Assembly: GCA_022824025.1 (NCBI GenBank)
Contig: JAJEBF010000003.1
Location: 186,001 to 250,000, forward strand
Origin: Caldilineaceae bacterium
Lineage (GTDB): Bacteria; Chloroflexota; Anaerolineae; Caldilineales; Caldilineaceae
Reading direction: 5' to 3'
Length of the DNA stretch: 64,000 nucleotides
The stretch's first letter is position 1. The number at the start of each line of letters is the position of its first letter. The notes below the pieces were generated by a model. It ran no database searches, was not told the DNA's origin, and saw only the letters and a program-made list of their open reading frames with translations. The position numbers were made by a program, and so were the translations under genes. Below, in pieces: positions 45,682 to 53,867 of this stretch.

Positions 45682-46161
45682 TCAAACAAATTCCAGCCGC
45701 CTTTGGGCAATCGGCCCTTCTTCCGGCCCGCCAGCCGGGCCTTCCACCATCTCAATTCGGCGGTAATAGCACGCGGTTCTTGCTTTGCCGTCCGCACCCT
45801 TCGTATGGCAAGCTCCCGCGCCCAAAGGTCGAACCAAATAGAGCAGCGAGTTCTGCTCGCAATTCACCCTCACCTCGACAAGCTCCAGCGTGTCACCGGA
45901 CGTGGCGCCCTTCACCCACAGCTCATTCCGCGAAGTGCTCCAGAACGCGGCAACACCGTGCGTAAGCGTGTAAGCAAGGGCCTCCTCGTTGACATAGGCA
46001 ACGATCAGGACTTCCTTCGTATCATAGTCCTGCACCGCCGCCGGAATGACCGCAGCCTCTCCCCTGCCAATCTGACGCAGCTTGCTAAAGTCCAGTGTCA
46101 GAGCCGACCCCTCCTCCAATGCAGAGGGGCACATCGCTGTTTTCGATTCTGTTTTGCTCAT
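45682..46161 (-). CDS. hisI: Phosphoribosyl-AMP cyclohydrolase
   Basis: About 159 residues. It opens the adenine ring of PR-AMP in histidine synthesis. Family features are VQDYDTKEVLIVAYVNEEAL, FWSTSRNELWVKGATSG and the metal-binding Cys of VNCEQNSLLYLV, GACHT and TACYYR. No fused HisE (PR-ATP pyrophosphohydrolase) domain follows. ATG 46161 chosen; a TTG at 46176 is in frame. Likely cotranscribed with hisG. Confidence 0.92.
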   Translation of the reverse strand: MSKTESKTAMCPSALEEGSALTLDFSKLRQIGRGEAAVIPAAVQDYDTKEVLIVAYVNEEALAYTLTHGVAAFWSTSRNELWVKGATSGDTLELVEVRVNCEQNSLLYLVRPLGAGACHTKGADGKARTACYYRRIEMVEGPAGGPEEGPIAQRRLEFV

Positions 46162-46207
46162 AGGGACTCTCTTCAACTTGGGACGGTTGTCTCTTTCAGG
46201 CCTGCCT

Positions 46208-46612
46208 TCACTCCAGCGCGCTTCCCCACACCTCCATGTCCACCTCCACCTCCGCCCGGTTCAAAACGTCGTCCAGGAGCAGGTGCGCGTCCGGCAAATC
46301 CTCCAGCCTCTCGGCGACTAGAACCAGGTCTGACGGCGTAGCATCGGTGACATAGGCCTTCTCAAAGATCTTCCGCGGGTTCAGCCAGTAGCCTCCCGCC
46401 GCCAGCTTCCCCCATTTCGTCAGAAGATACAGGACGACGTAATCGCGGCCCCCACGGCTCGTGTCGACAATGCGCGAACCGTTCACGCTTATCGGGTACA
46501 GAAAGTCGATGCCGGAACGTGTTCGCTCTGCCCGATAGTAGCGGATGTTCGACGTGCGGGCGAAACGATAGATCGCTTTTGGTATCAATGCCGCGCGGCT
46601 GCTATCCTCCAT
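46208..46612 (-). CDS. Hypothetical protein upstream of hisI
   Basis: A 134-residue protein that I do not recognise. It is soluble-looking, mixed alpha/beta, with Arg/Tyr-rich N-terminal half (FARTSNIRYYRAERTRSG) and an acidic C terminus. ATG 46612 has a strong AGGAGGGGG just upstream, which supports a real gene; the reading frame continues to 46843 but without a ribosome site. It is 46 bases ahead of hisI and possibly cotranscribed. Confidence 0.6.
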   Translation of the reverse strand: MEDSSRAALIPKAIYRFARTSNIRYYRAERTRSGIDFLYPISVNGSRIVDTSRGGRDYVVLYLLTKWGKLAAGGYWLNPRKIFEKAYVTDATPSDLVLVAERLEDLPDAHLLLDDVLNRAEVEVDMEVWGSALE

Positions 46613-47112
46613 CCCCCTCCTCTCTCTTGCAGGAACGGCCGAGGCGATTTGGCCTGTAGCGTAGCAGTCTTGGACCGTCTTGTCCAGATGCGCAGCCCTC
46701 CAAATGGGGGTGGATGCAACCAGCCTGACGCCCTTGCCCAAGCCCTTCCGCACAGAAGCCCTCCTCCTAATAGAGACCCCAAAACGTCCTTCGCGCCCTT
46801 CCCCCAAATCTCCTTTCTGACAACAGACTACTGTTGGAATCAAAAAGTAGCCTATAGCTCGACCCCAATCCGAACCGCCCCCGTACGTAAAACCCGCCTT
46901 GACAGGCAGTACCGGGCTTGTTACGATCGGTGCCGCCGAACCGGTATGCCAGAGTCGGCGTCCATCAGCTCATCGCCCTACTCAGAGCAAAAAGTTCGCG
47001 GCTTGCTCTCCTATTCAGATTTCAACCAGGCGGGAGCGGGCCGCGGCGACCCACTGCGCCAGGGCCTGCCGCAACGATTCGAGCCTTAAGCCCATCAGGA
47101 GATTAGCCCACC
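46613..47112. other. Intergenic region between divergent genes
   Basis: No convincing gene. It has a fragment of the CCCAAATC-type repeat (46800-46826) and a good plus-strand promoter at 46899-46927. A 47-codon frame beginning near 46947 has no ribosome site. Confidence 0.55.
46899..46927 (+). promoter_or_regulatory. Sigma70-type promoter of the MscS-like gene
   Basis: Consensus TTGACA (46899-46904), 17-base spacer, TACGAT (46922-46927). The ATG at 47113 is about 186 bases downstream. Confidence 0.65.
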
Positions 47113-47721
47113 ATGTCCAACGGCAATCGTCAGCCCGCTTCAAACGTTTCCACTACCCTGCCGCTCATTGTTACTGTCGTTTCCGCCGTTGCCCTCTTTG
47201 TCCTCCTGGGCTTTACCTCCAAAGTGGGCGAGTATGAGCTTCTCTCCTTCCTCCTGCCCTTCGAGAACTACATTTCTGTCGCAGTGGTATTTATTCTGGG
47301 GCACATAACCGTACAATTCGGCACAAAATGGATTTACGGCGTCGTCCAGAGGCAGATGGACGCAGACGCGGCCCGCTCCATGCGCGTGATCGCCCGTCTG
47401 ATCGGCTATGGCTTGATCTTCTCTTTCCTGGTTTCCGTCCTGACCGACAACGCCGCGGCTGCGTTGACATTGGGCAGCTTCGCGGGCCTCGTCGCGGGCT
47501 TTGCCTCCCAGACGGTCATGGGACAAACTGTTGCCGGGATCTTCCTGGCCCTGTTCCGGCCCATCGGCATAGGCGAACGCGTTTCAATCGGCAGCAACAG
47601 CGGCATAGTGGTCGACATAACGCTGATGCACCTGGTCTTGGACGCAGACGACCGGCACATTCTTATACCCAGCGCGACCGTGGCCAAATCGATTCTGGTC
47701 AAACACAAGGAAACTGAATGA
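47113..47721 (+). CDS. Short MscS-like mechanosensitive channel protein
   Basis: A 202-residue inner-membrane protein with three or four transmembrane helices. The final segment GSFAGLVAGFASQTVMGQTVAGIFLALF matches the pore-lining TM3 Gly/Ala-rich helix of MscS, followed by RPIGIGERVSIGSNSGIVVDI, the start of the beta domain. The C-terminal alpha/beta cage of full MscS (about 280 residues) is absent. The gene has its own promoter and AGGAGA upstream, so it looks functional as a short form rather than truncated by mutation. Confidence 0.82.
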   Translation: MSNGNRQPASNVSTTLPLIVTVVSAVALFVLLGFTSKVGEYELLSFLLPFENYISVAVVFILGHITVQFGTKWIYGVVQRQMDADAARSMRVIARLIGYGLIFSFLVSVLTDNAAAALTLGSFAGLVAGFASQTVMGQTVAGIFLALFRPIGIGERVSIGSNSGIVVDITLMHLVLDADDRHILIPSATVAKSILVKHKETE

Positions 47722-48089
47722 CGGCGCAAGCTCAAACAACCATAGGATAGTCTGCAGTACGCCATTCCCGTCGTCGACCCGATTGGTCGCGCCTGCCGAC
47801 CGTACCCCCCAACTGTACTCCCCTCGCCCACCTGGTTACGATCCTCCACCCTGTCTGCTCCGCTTCCCTTCGCTGTGAAGCGCACAGCAATAGGCCCGGT
47901 TGCGAAGACGGGGCGAAGTGGTCAGCTCCTGTCTGTATGGCGCTCGGCGGGCCACTTCAATTGACACGACTTTGCCAGCCCTATACAATTCACACTGGAT
48001 GCGAATCGTAATCCGCCGCCCTTTCTAAGGTCGGCTGCCACCGTCTCGAATGGCGTTGACCTGCCCAAATAATTTTAGGAGCCCGCACA
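47722..48089. other. Intergenic region with promoter for the DinB-like gene
   Basis: Apart from the promoter at 47962-47990 I see no feature in it. Confidence 0.5.
47962..47990 (+). promoter_or_regulatory. Sigma70-type promoter of the DinB-like gene
   Basis: Consensus TTGACA (47962-47967), 17-base spacer and TACAAT (47985-47990). The GTG start at 48090 is 99 bases downstream. Confidence 0.7.
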
Positions 48090-48593
48090 GTGGACATAAC
48101 CAGAACGGTCACTTCCCAGTTCAACGCAGCCCTTTCCATGATGGAGCAGACCGTAAGCCGCTGCCCCGACGATCTGTGGGATGTGCCAGGCCAGGCGAAC
48201 CCCTTCTGGCGCGTCGCCTACCATGCCCTCTTCTATGTGGACCTCTACCTGCAGCCGTCGGAAGAAGAGCTGACCCTTTGGGAAGAAGCGCGAACAGGGT
48301 ACCAATTCCTTGGTCCCACCCCGTTCCCTCCCCATGAACAGCCCGTGGCAGATAACCCATATCACAAAGAGGAGATGCTGGCCTACGTCGAATACCTGCG
48401 GTCCCTGGTGACCCGCACTGTGCCGGCGCTCGAGTTGGGCGCGCCCTCGGGATTCCACTGGCTGCCTTTCGACAAGTTGGAGCTCCAGGTTTACAACATC
48501 CGCCATCTGCAGCAGCACGTCGGCGACCTGAGCACAATCCTGCTTACACAGGCAGATCTTGAAATTGATTGGGTCGGCAAGGGCCCGTCATAG
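48090..48593 (+). CDS. DinB-like four-helix protein
   Basis: A 167-residue DinB/YfiT-type four-helix bundle. Histidines at YHALF (about 45) and HLQQH (about 138-142) fit the family's metal-binding triad. Such proteins are often thiol-dependent S-transferases or have no known function. GTG start with AGGAG upstream. It is followed 72 bases later by a TIM-barrel isomerase gene on the same strand. Confidence 0.8.
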   Translation: MDITRTVTSQFNAALSMMEQTVSRCPDDLWDVPGQANPFWRVAYHALFYVDLYLQPSEEELTLWEEARTGYQFLGPTPFPPHEQPVADNPYHKEEMLAYVEYLRSLVTRTVPALELGAPSGFHWLPFDKLELQVYNIRHLQQHVGDLSTILLTQADLEIDWVGKGPS

Positions 48594-48665
48594 CCGATCG
48601 CGCAGCCTCCAACAGCCTGTTCCGCGCGCAGCAGCTGACCTGAACCGATCCTACGGAGAATTCCC

Positions 48666-49550
48666 ATGCACCTTTCAATGCACAATTGGATGCGCGCAGA
48701 GCCAATCGAGGTGACTGTCCGCAGGTTGGCACGCTACGGCTACAAGAGTATCGAGATCAGCGGCGAGCCGGATCTCTTCGATACCAGAGATCTGCGCAAA
48801 CTTCTTGCCGAAAGCGGAATCTCATGTTGGGGCGCAGTTTCGCTCATGTTCGAAGGACGCGATCTGATCCACGCCGACGAAACCGTGCGCGCCGCTTCGA
48901 TTCACTATCTCAATGACTGTGTCACGATGGTAAAGGAACTGGACGGCTTTGAGATGACGATCGTGCCGTCGCAAGTGGGAAAAGTGGCCCCGATGGACAC
49001 GCCCGAACAGGAGTGGGCCTGGGCCGTCGAGAGTCTTAAAGAGGTCCACAGCCACGCGCAGAAGGAAGGGATTCGCTTGGCTCTCGAACCGCTCAACCGC
49101 TTTGAAACCAATTTCCTCAACCGGGCCGACCAGGCCATGCTCCTGGCAGAGGAAGTCGGGCCGGACTGCGGGGTCTGCCTCGACACGTTCCACCTCAACA
49201 TCGAAGAGGCCGACATGTTCGGCGCGATCAGGGGAGCCAGGGAGCGCCTGGTTGACTTCCACGTGGCCGACAACAATCGCATGGCCTGCGGCATGGGCGC
49301 GCTGGACTGGCCGAAGATCATCAGTACGCTCAAGGAGATCGGCTACGACGGCGCCGTAACTGTCGAATTTGTCGCGCCGCTGGACAGAACGCCCGCCAAC
49401 CCCTACCAGAATGCCGTGGCCGCCGCCGAAGCGGAGTTGACAGAAGAACAGTTGCAGTTCATTCAGGATCACGGCAGCGGCGTGCTCTCTGAAGAGTTCT
49501 ACAGCTGGCTGGTGGAAGAGACGGCCAAAACTCTACTGCCGCTGATCTAA
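48666..49550 (+). CDS. Sugar phosphate isomerase/epimerase (TIM barrel)
   Basis: A 294-residue xylose-isomerase-like protein close to the D-tagatose/D-psicose 3-epimerase group. Metal ligands are visible in RLALEPLNRFE (Glu), GVCLDTFHLNIEE (Asp, His), DFHVADNNR (His) and VTVEFVAP (Glu). The ATG has GGAG upstream. Probably part of sugar catabolism with the divergent Gfo/Idh and sugar ABC transporter genes. Confidence 0.87.
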   Translation: MHLSMHNWMRAEPIEVTVRRLARYGYKSIEISGEPDLFDTRDLRKLLAESGISCWGAVSLMFEGRDLIHADETVRAASIHYLNDCVTMVKELDGFEMTIVPSQVGKVAPMDTPEQEWAWAVESLKEVHSHAQKEGIRLALEPLNRFETNFLNRADQAMLLAEEVGPDCGVCLDTFHLNIEEADMFGAIRGARERLVDFHVADNNRMACGMGALDWPKIISTLKEIGYDGAVTVEFVAPLDRTPANPYQNAVAAAEAELTEEQLQFIQDHGSGVLSEEFYSWLVEETAKTLLPLI

Positions 49551-49674
49551 CCCTGTCACTTCCGTTGACCACAAAGGGGACCCGTCTTTCGCCAAACGGT
49601 TGCCCCCATGTGCGCGGGAGTGAGCCCTCCTGTCCGGCCTTCTCCCGGCGCCAGCCTGCTGCCGGCCGCGGCGA

Positions 49675-50718
49675 TTACAGGGCGATCCTTCGTCCTTCCC
49701 GCGCCGAACGGTACGCCCCAAGGATCATCTCCACCGATTTGCGCCCTTCCTCCGCGCTAACATGCTCGTCACTCAACCCTCGCACGTAGTCTATGAAGGG
49801 CCGCGGCACCGCCGCGATCCGCTCCCCTTGGCTGGCCGGGACTGGCAAATCAAACGCCTCCCAGTCGCTGTCCCCCTGCCGGATCATGCGCAATGGCGCG
49901 ACCCCCGCCGGCCTGGGCAACGAAGTGGAAACCCCGTCGCCGTAGTCCTGTATGATCGTGCCCTCCGCCCCGTATATTTCGGTTGTGTTGACCCCGGCCA
50001 CCGTCGTCGAGCCGTTGAAGAGCGTCCCGATGGCCCCGTTCTCAAATCGGAAAAGCGCTACGCCGTTGTCGTCAGGAGCAACGTTGCTGACGATGTTGTC
50101 AATCTCAGCCATCACCCGCTTGGCCGGGCCGAATGTCCAGTAGAACCAGTCTGCCGCATGGATCGCGTCGTCAAAGTACATTCCCACATTCGAGACCGGA
50201 TCAACGTGCCATCGCGTAGGGCCGGTGAAAAAGTCCGGATTGTTTAGTACACTGATACAGTGGCGGCGTCGAATCACCGCGATCTGCCCGACCGCGTTCG
50301 CGTCCACCAACTCCTTGATCTTCCGGTTGACCGGATCCTGCCGCATCTGGAAAGCCACGCTGAACTTGACGCCCGTCCGCCGCACAACCTCGATGATGCG
50401 ATCGCAGTCGTCGAGTGTCGTCGCCAGAGGCTTCTGGCAGAGGATTGCCTTGCCCGCTTCGGCTGCAAGAGCCACGTACTCGGCATGGCGGTTTGTCTCC
50501 GTTGCCACGATGACCGCGTCGATTCCGGGGTCGCCGGCTACGGCCTCGCTGTCAGCCCGAAACTCCATGCCGAACGTGTCGGCGGCCTCCCGTCCCCTCT
50601 CCTCGTTGTCGTCCCAGCAAGCCACCAGATCCACGTCATCAAACTCCAGCATCTTGCGGCAATAGGCATTGCTGTGGCCGTGGGCGTGACTAAGAACGCC
50701 AATGCGTACTTTCTCCAT
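49675..50718 (-). CDS. Gfo/Idh/MocA family oxidoreductase
   Basis: About 347 residues. The family fold is clear (WDDNEERGREAADTFG, AVIVATETNRHAEYVALA, CQKPLATTLDDCD), but the first glycine loop is unusual: VGVL-type GxGxxG is replaced by SHAHGHSNAY, and the usual EKP is QKP. It may still bind NAD(P). ATG 50718 chosen (GGAG 7 bases upstream). It ends the sugar ABC operon and probably acts on the imported sugar. Confidence 0.87.
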   Translation of the reverse strand: MEKVRIGVLSHAHGHSNAYCRKMLEFDDVDLVACWDDNEERGREAADTFGMEFRADSEAVAGDPGIDAVIVATETNRHAEYVALAAEAGKAILCQKPLATTLDDCDRIIEVVRRTGVKFSVAFQMRQDPVNRKIKELVDANAVGQIAVIRRRHCISVLNNPDFFTGPTRWHVDPVSNVGMYFDDAIHAADWFYWTFGPAKRVMAEIDNIVSNVAPDDNGVALFRFENGAIGTLFNGSTTVAGVNTTEIYGAEGTIIQDYGDGVSTSLPRPAGVAPLRMIRQGDSDWEAFDLPVPASQGERIAAVPRPFIDYVRGLSDEHVSAEEGRKSVEMILGAYRSAREGRRIAL

Positions 50719-50759
50719 GCAGAGTCTCCGGAATTGTGTTGGTTGAAGTCGGTGAGGGG

Positions 50760-51698
50760 TCAGGCCTTCAAACCGCCGGCGGTCAAGCCGCGCACGTAGT
50801 GCCGCATGCCGAAGGAAAACAGAACGATCAGAGGAATGGATGCCAGGATGTAACCAGCCATCTGCGGCCCTAAATCCGTAACACCGATCTCTGAAGTGAA
50901 CTGGGTCAGCGCAACGGCCACGACCTGCCGCTTCGGGCTGGAGATGACCACAAGGGGCCACATGAACTGGTTGTATGTCGTAACCAGTCTGACAACAGCC
51001 ACCGTAACCAGAATCGGCGCCGATAGCGGCACGGCAATGCGCGCGAAGCTCTGCAATTCACTTGCGCCGTCAATGCGCGCGGCATCAAAAAACTCTTCCG
51101 GCAAGGTTGCAAAGAAGCTGCGGCACAGGAGCAACGCAAACACCTGGCCCCCGGAAGTCCACGGCAAAATGAGCGCCCAATAGGTGTTTTCCAGGCCCAT
51201 ATTGAGGATGAGTACGTAGGCGGGAATGATTGTCAGAATCGGCGGAATCATCAACAGGGCGAGGATGCCCGTATAGATAACCTCCTTGCCCGGAAAGCGG
51301 TGGCGGGCGAAGACGTAACCGCTCAGGCTGGCGAGAACGACGGTCGCGACTGTCGAACTCCCGGAAGTCAGGATCGAATTCAAAATGGGCCGCCAGATCG
51401 CCAGTGAACCCAGTCCGAAATTCTCCCATCGATACGGGTTCGGCATCGACCAGAAGCGGCCGTAGATCTGACCGTTGTCCTTGAGCGAGAGAGCCACCAA
51501 ATAGATGATCGGGATAAACGTGATGAAAAGCAGAACGATCAGTATGAGGTACATCAGAATCTGGCCGCTGCTCAACTGGCTAAACATTTGAGCGAAACGG
51601 TTCATGGAAAGCGGCTGGCCCCCGGCGCCGTCCACAGTTTCGGCCGAGACGACAGTTGCCGCCTGTCCTGTCCCTTCGCCTCCGCGCGCCTGTACCAT
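50760..51698 (-). CDS. Carbohydrate ABC transporter permease (MalG-like)
   Basis: About 312 residues with six transmembrane helices. The EAA loop that contacts the ATPase is EEFFDAARIDGASELQSFARIAVPLS. The C terminus MRHYVRGLTAGGLKA is typical of MalG/UgpE-type permeases. ATG 51698 overlaps nothing and starts 1 base after the upstream stop (TAGCATG); ATGs further in are possible. Partner of the fused permease encoded upstream. No ATPase gene is in this operon. Confidence 0.9.
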   Translation of the reverse strand: MVQARGGEGTGQAATVVSAETVDGAGGQPLSMNRFAQMFSQLSSGQILMYLILIVLLFITFIPIIYLVALSLKDNGQIYGRFWSMPNPYRWENFGLGSLAIWRPILNSILTSGSSTVATVVLASLSGYVFARHRFPGKEVIYTGILALLMIPPILTIIPAYVLILNMGLENTYWALILPWTSGGQVFALLLCRSFFATLPEEFFDAARIDGASELQSFARIAVPLSAPILVTVAVVRLVTTYNQFMWPLVVISSPKRQVVAVALTQFTSEIGVTDLGPQMAGYILASIPLIVLFSFGMRHYVRGLTAGGLKA

Positions 51699-51699
51699 G

Positions 51700-53796
51700 C
51701 TAGGCCTCGTATTCCGTGGAAGACTTGACGAATCGCATATTGACAATCGTGCCCGCCAAAATGATGAAGAACAGGATCATGCCGATGGCGGACGCCACAC
51801 CCATGCGGTCCATCCGCATCGCCAGGTAGTAGAGTTCCAAAGCCGGTGTGTACGTGGCCGCCCCTGGCCCGCCTCCCGTGGTCAGGTAGACAAGTTCAAA
51901 TGTCTGCACAGCATTGATAAAATTAAGGATCAGAAGCAGCTTGATCTGTCCCATCAGCAAAGGAAGATCAATGCTCCAGAAGCGCCTCCACGTGCTGGCC
52001 CCGTCCACCAGGCTGGCGTCAATAATTTCATTCGATATCGAAATGAGGCCCCCATAAAAGATCAGGAGAGCAAACGCATTCACCCAGGGCACTCCAATGA
52101 AGATGATCGAGCCCAGCGCGACGCTGGCGTCACCGTACCAGACGCGCGTCCACTCTTCCAGCCCCACCAGCTTCAGACTCTCATTTAGAAGACCAATCGC
52201 TGGATCGTAAATGTTGTTCCAGACCAGAATCTCCACCACAGCAGGTAACACAATCGGAACGACAAACAGCGTCCGGAACCAGTACTGCGAGAACCGGTTT
52301 CGCAGATTGAAGATGAATTCGGCTACAATCAGTGGCAAGGTCATCGTCTTTGCCACTGAGACTACGACCAGAATGGCGGCGTTTCGAAAGCCCGACAGAA
52401 AGAAGCGGTCCTCCATCAAGAACCTGAAATTCGACAGACCGACCCAATCAGTCCGCGCCCCCGGGCTCCAATCGGTGAAGGCGTGATACAGCCCGGAAAA
52501 GGCCGGATAGTAGTTGAAGGTCAGCAGCAGTGCCAGCGTTGGCAGAATCAACAGATACGAGAGACGAGCGCTCCACACCGCCTGTACAACGCCAAATGGC
52601 CCCGCTGAACTGCGTTGCCACGCCTGCTGCCCCGCTGCCGTATTGCGAGCCGCCCATACGGCAGCCACAACCAGTGCGGCGAATACCAACGCAATCGAGA
52701 TAAACAGCCTCTGCCGCTGCGCAGACGCCTGCTCTGCCCCGCTCAAAGCCGAGGCCAAATCGTATGTCCTGGACGCGCCGGCCACCGTTCCCACCGCCAA
52801 ACGCCCTGCGCCGCCTGCCAAAGCTACACTCAGCACCTCGGAATTCTGTCGGAATTGGTGTCGGAGCGTGCCGTCGGCGCCCAGCAGATAGGCGGTGCCG
52901 TCCTCCGAGCCAACCAGCGCGCTCGACCCGTCCCCCGCCAGCGCGACACTGGTAATCGTCTCTTCAGCCTCGAATCGCCAAAGCTCATTTCCGTTGGCGC
53001 CATTGAGCAAAATCGCCGAACCGTCTCCGCTGCCGGCAAGAATGCGGGCGCCGTTCTGGGTAACGGAAACAGACCGGACATTGTAGTCCAGCCCGGCCTG
53101 CAACAGCTGGCGTCCCTCCCGGCTGTAAATCGTGACCAGGCCGTCGTTCGAACCCAACACGACGCGGGCCTTTTCGCTGCTGCCGTAGATGTCGACAGCC
53201 TGCACCCCGATCCCCAGCTCCTCCTGCCATAGCAGGTTTCCGTTCTGATCGAGCGCATAGACGGACAGATCATTTGACGTGGCAGCGACCAGTGACCCGT
53301 CACTGGCCACAGCCGCATTGTTCATCGGCCGCGCGGCCTTGAACTGCCACAAAACGTTCCCCTCTCCATCGAGAAGATAGACAAATCGATCCTCCGCGGC
53401 AACAGCGACCCACTTCCCATCCGGCGAAATGTCCACGCCGAGGATGCTGTTTTCAGCCTCAAACTGCCACATCGGTTCGCCGGACGCGTCAAATACCCGC
53501 AGGGTATTGTCGCGGCTTCCAACCGCGGTAATTCTTCCGTCTTCAGTGATCGCAACGGCCTGTACGCGGCTGGTCGACCCATACTCCCACAGCAGCCCTT
53601 CAGGAGACTGCGCGCCCAGCGGCCACGCGGCCGCCAGCAGCACTGCCGTTGCCAGCGCCAATCCCCAGGCCGCGCGCCTCAACCGCGCCCCGTTACCCAT
53701 GATACGCCAACCAGACAAGCCGCCCCCTCGCGGGAGCGGCCAGCCTGATCTTCTGCGATCTCTGCCTCTGTTTTTCGACCACTTATGCGTAGTCAC
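51700..53796 (-). CDS. Beta-propeller fused to MalF-like ABC permease
   Basis: A 698-residue fusion. Residues 42-60 form a first transmembrane/signal-anchor helix. Residues about 62-350 hold seven or eight repeats of a PQQ/WD40-like beta-propeller (LLWEYGSTSRVQAVAI, MWQFEAENSILGVDIS, LWQFKAARPMNNAAVA, and so on). A second helix (364-384) returns, and residues about 410-698 are a normal MalF-type permease with the EAA loop EIIDASLVDGASTWRRFW (590-607). The propeller should face outside, next to the binding protein's docking surface. MalF proteins are normally about 300 residues; the propeller is an addition. GTG 53796 is the start of the longest frame; ATG 53700 is an alternative that keeps both domains. 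Confidence 0.87.
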   Translation of the reverse strand: MTTHKWSKNRGRDRRRSGWPLPRGGGLSGWRIMGNGARLRRAAWGLALATAVLLAAAWPLGAQSPEGLLWEYGSTSRVQAVAITEDGRITAVGSRDNTLRVFDASGEPMWQFEAENSILGVDISPDGKWVAVAAEDRFVYLLDGEGNVLWQFKAARPMNNAAVASDGSLVAATSNDLSVYALDQNGNLLWQEELGIGVQAVDIYGSSEKARVVLGSNDGLVTIYSREGRQLLQAGLDYNVRSVSVTQNGARILAGSGDGSAILLNGANGNELWRFEAEETITSVALAGDGSSALVGSEDGTAYLLGADGTLRHQFRQNSEVLSVALAGGAGRLAVGTVAGASRTYDLASALSGAEQASAQRQRLFISIALVFAALVVAAVWAARNTAAGQQAWQRSSAGPFGVVQAVWSARLSYLLILPTLALLLTFNYYPAFSGLYHAFTDWSPGARTDWVGLSNFRFLMEDRFFLSGFRNAAILVVVSVAKTMTLPLIVAEFIFNLRNRFSQYWFRTLFVVPIVLPAVVEILVWNNIYDPAIGLLNESLKLVGLEEWTRVWYGDASVALGSIIFIGVPWVNAFALLIFYGGLISISNEIIDASLVDGASTWRRFWSIDLPLLMGQIKLLLILNFINAVQTFELVYLTTGGGPGAATYTPALELYYLAMRMDRMGVASAIGMILFFIILAGTIVNMRFVKSSTEYEA

Positions 53797-53817
53797 ACCA
53801 ATTTACCGTCATTCCAT

Positions 53818-53848
53818 GCATTGGGCCCGCAATGAGCAGGCCCAATGC
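53818..53848. promoter_or_regulatory. Intercistronic hairpin between binding-protein and permease genes
   Basis: GCATTGGGCC (53818-53827) and GGCCCAATGC (53839-53848) form a perfect 10-bp stem with an 11-base loop in the 71-base gap. No T run follows on the minus strand, so it more likely stabilises the binding-protein mRNA or attenuates, as known hairpins between malE and malF do. Confidence 0.55.
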
Positions 53849-53867
53849 GATAGCGCAACGCTACCCT

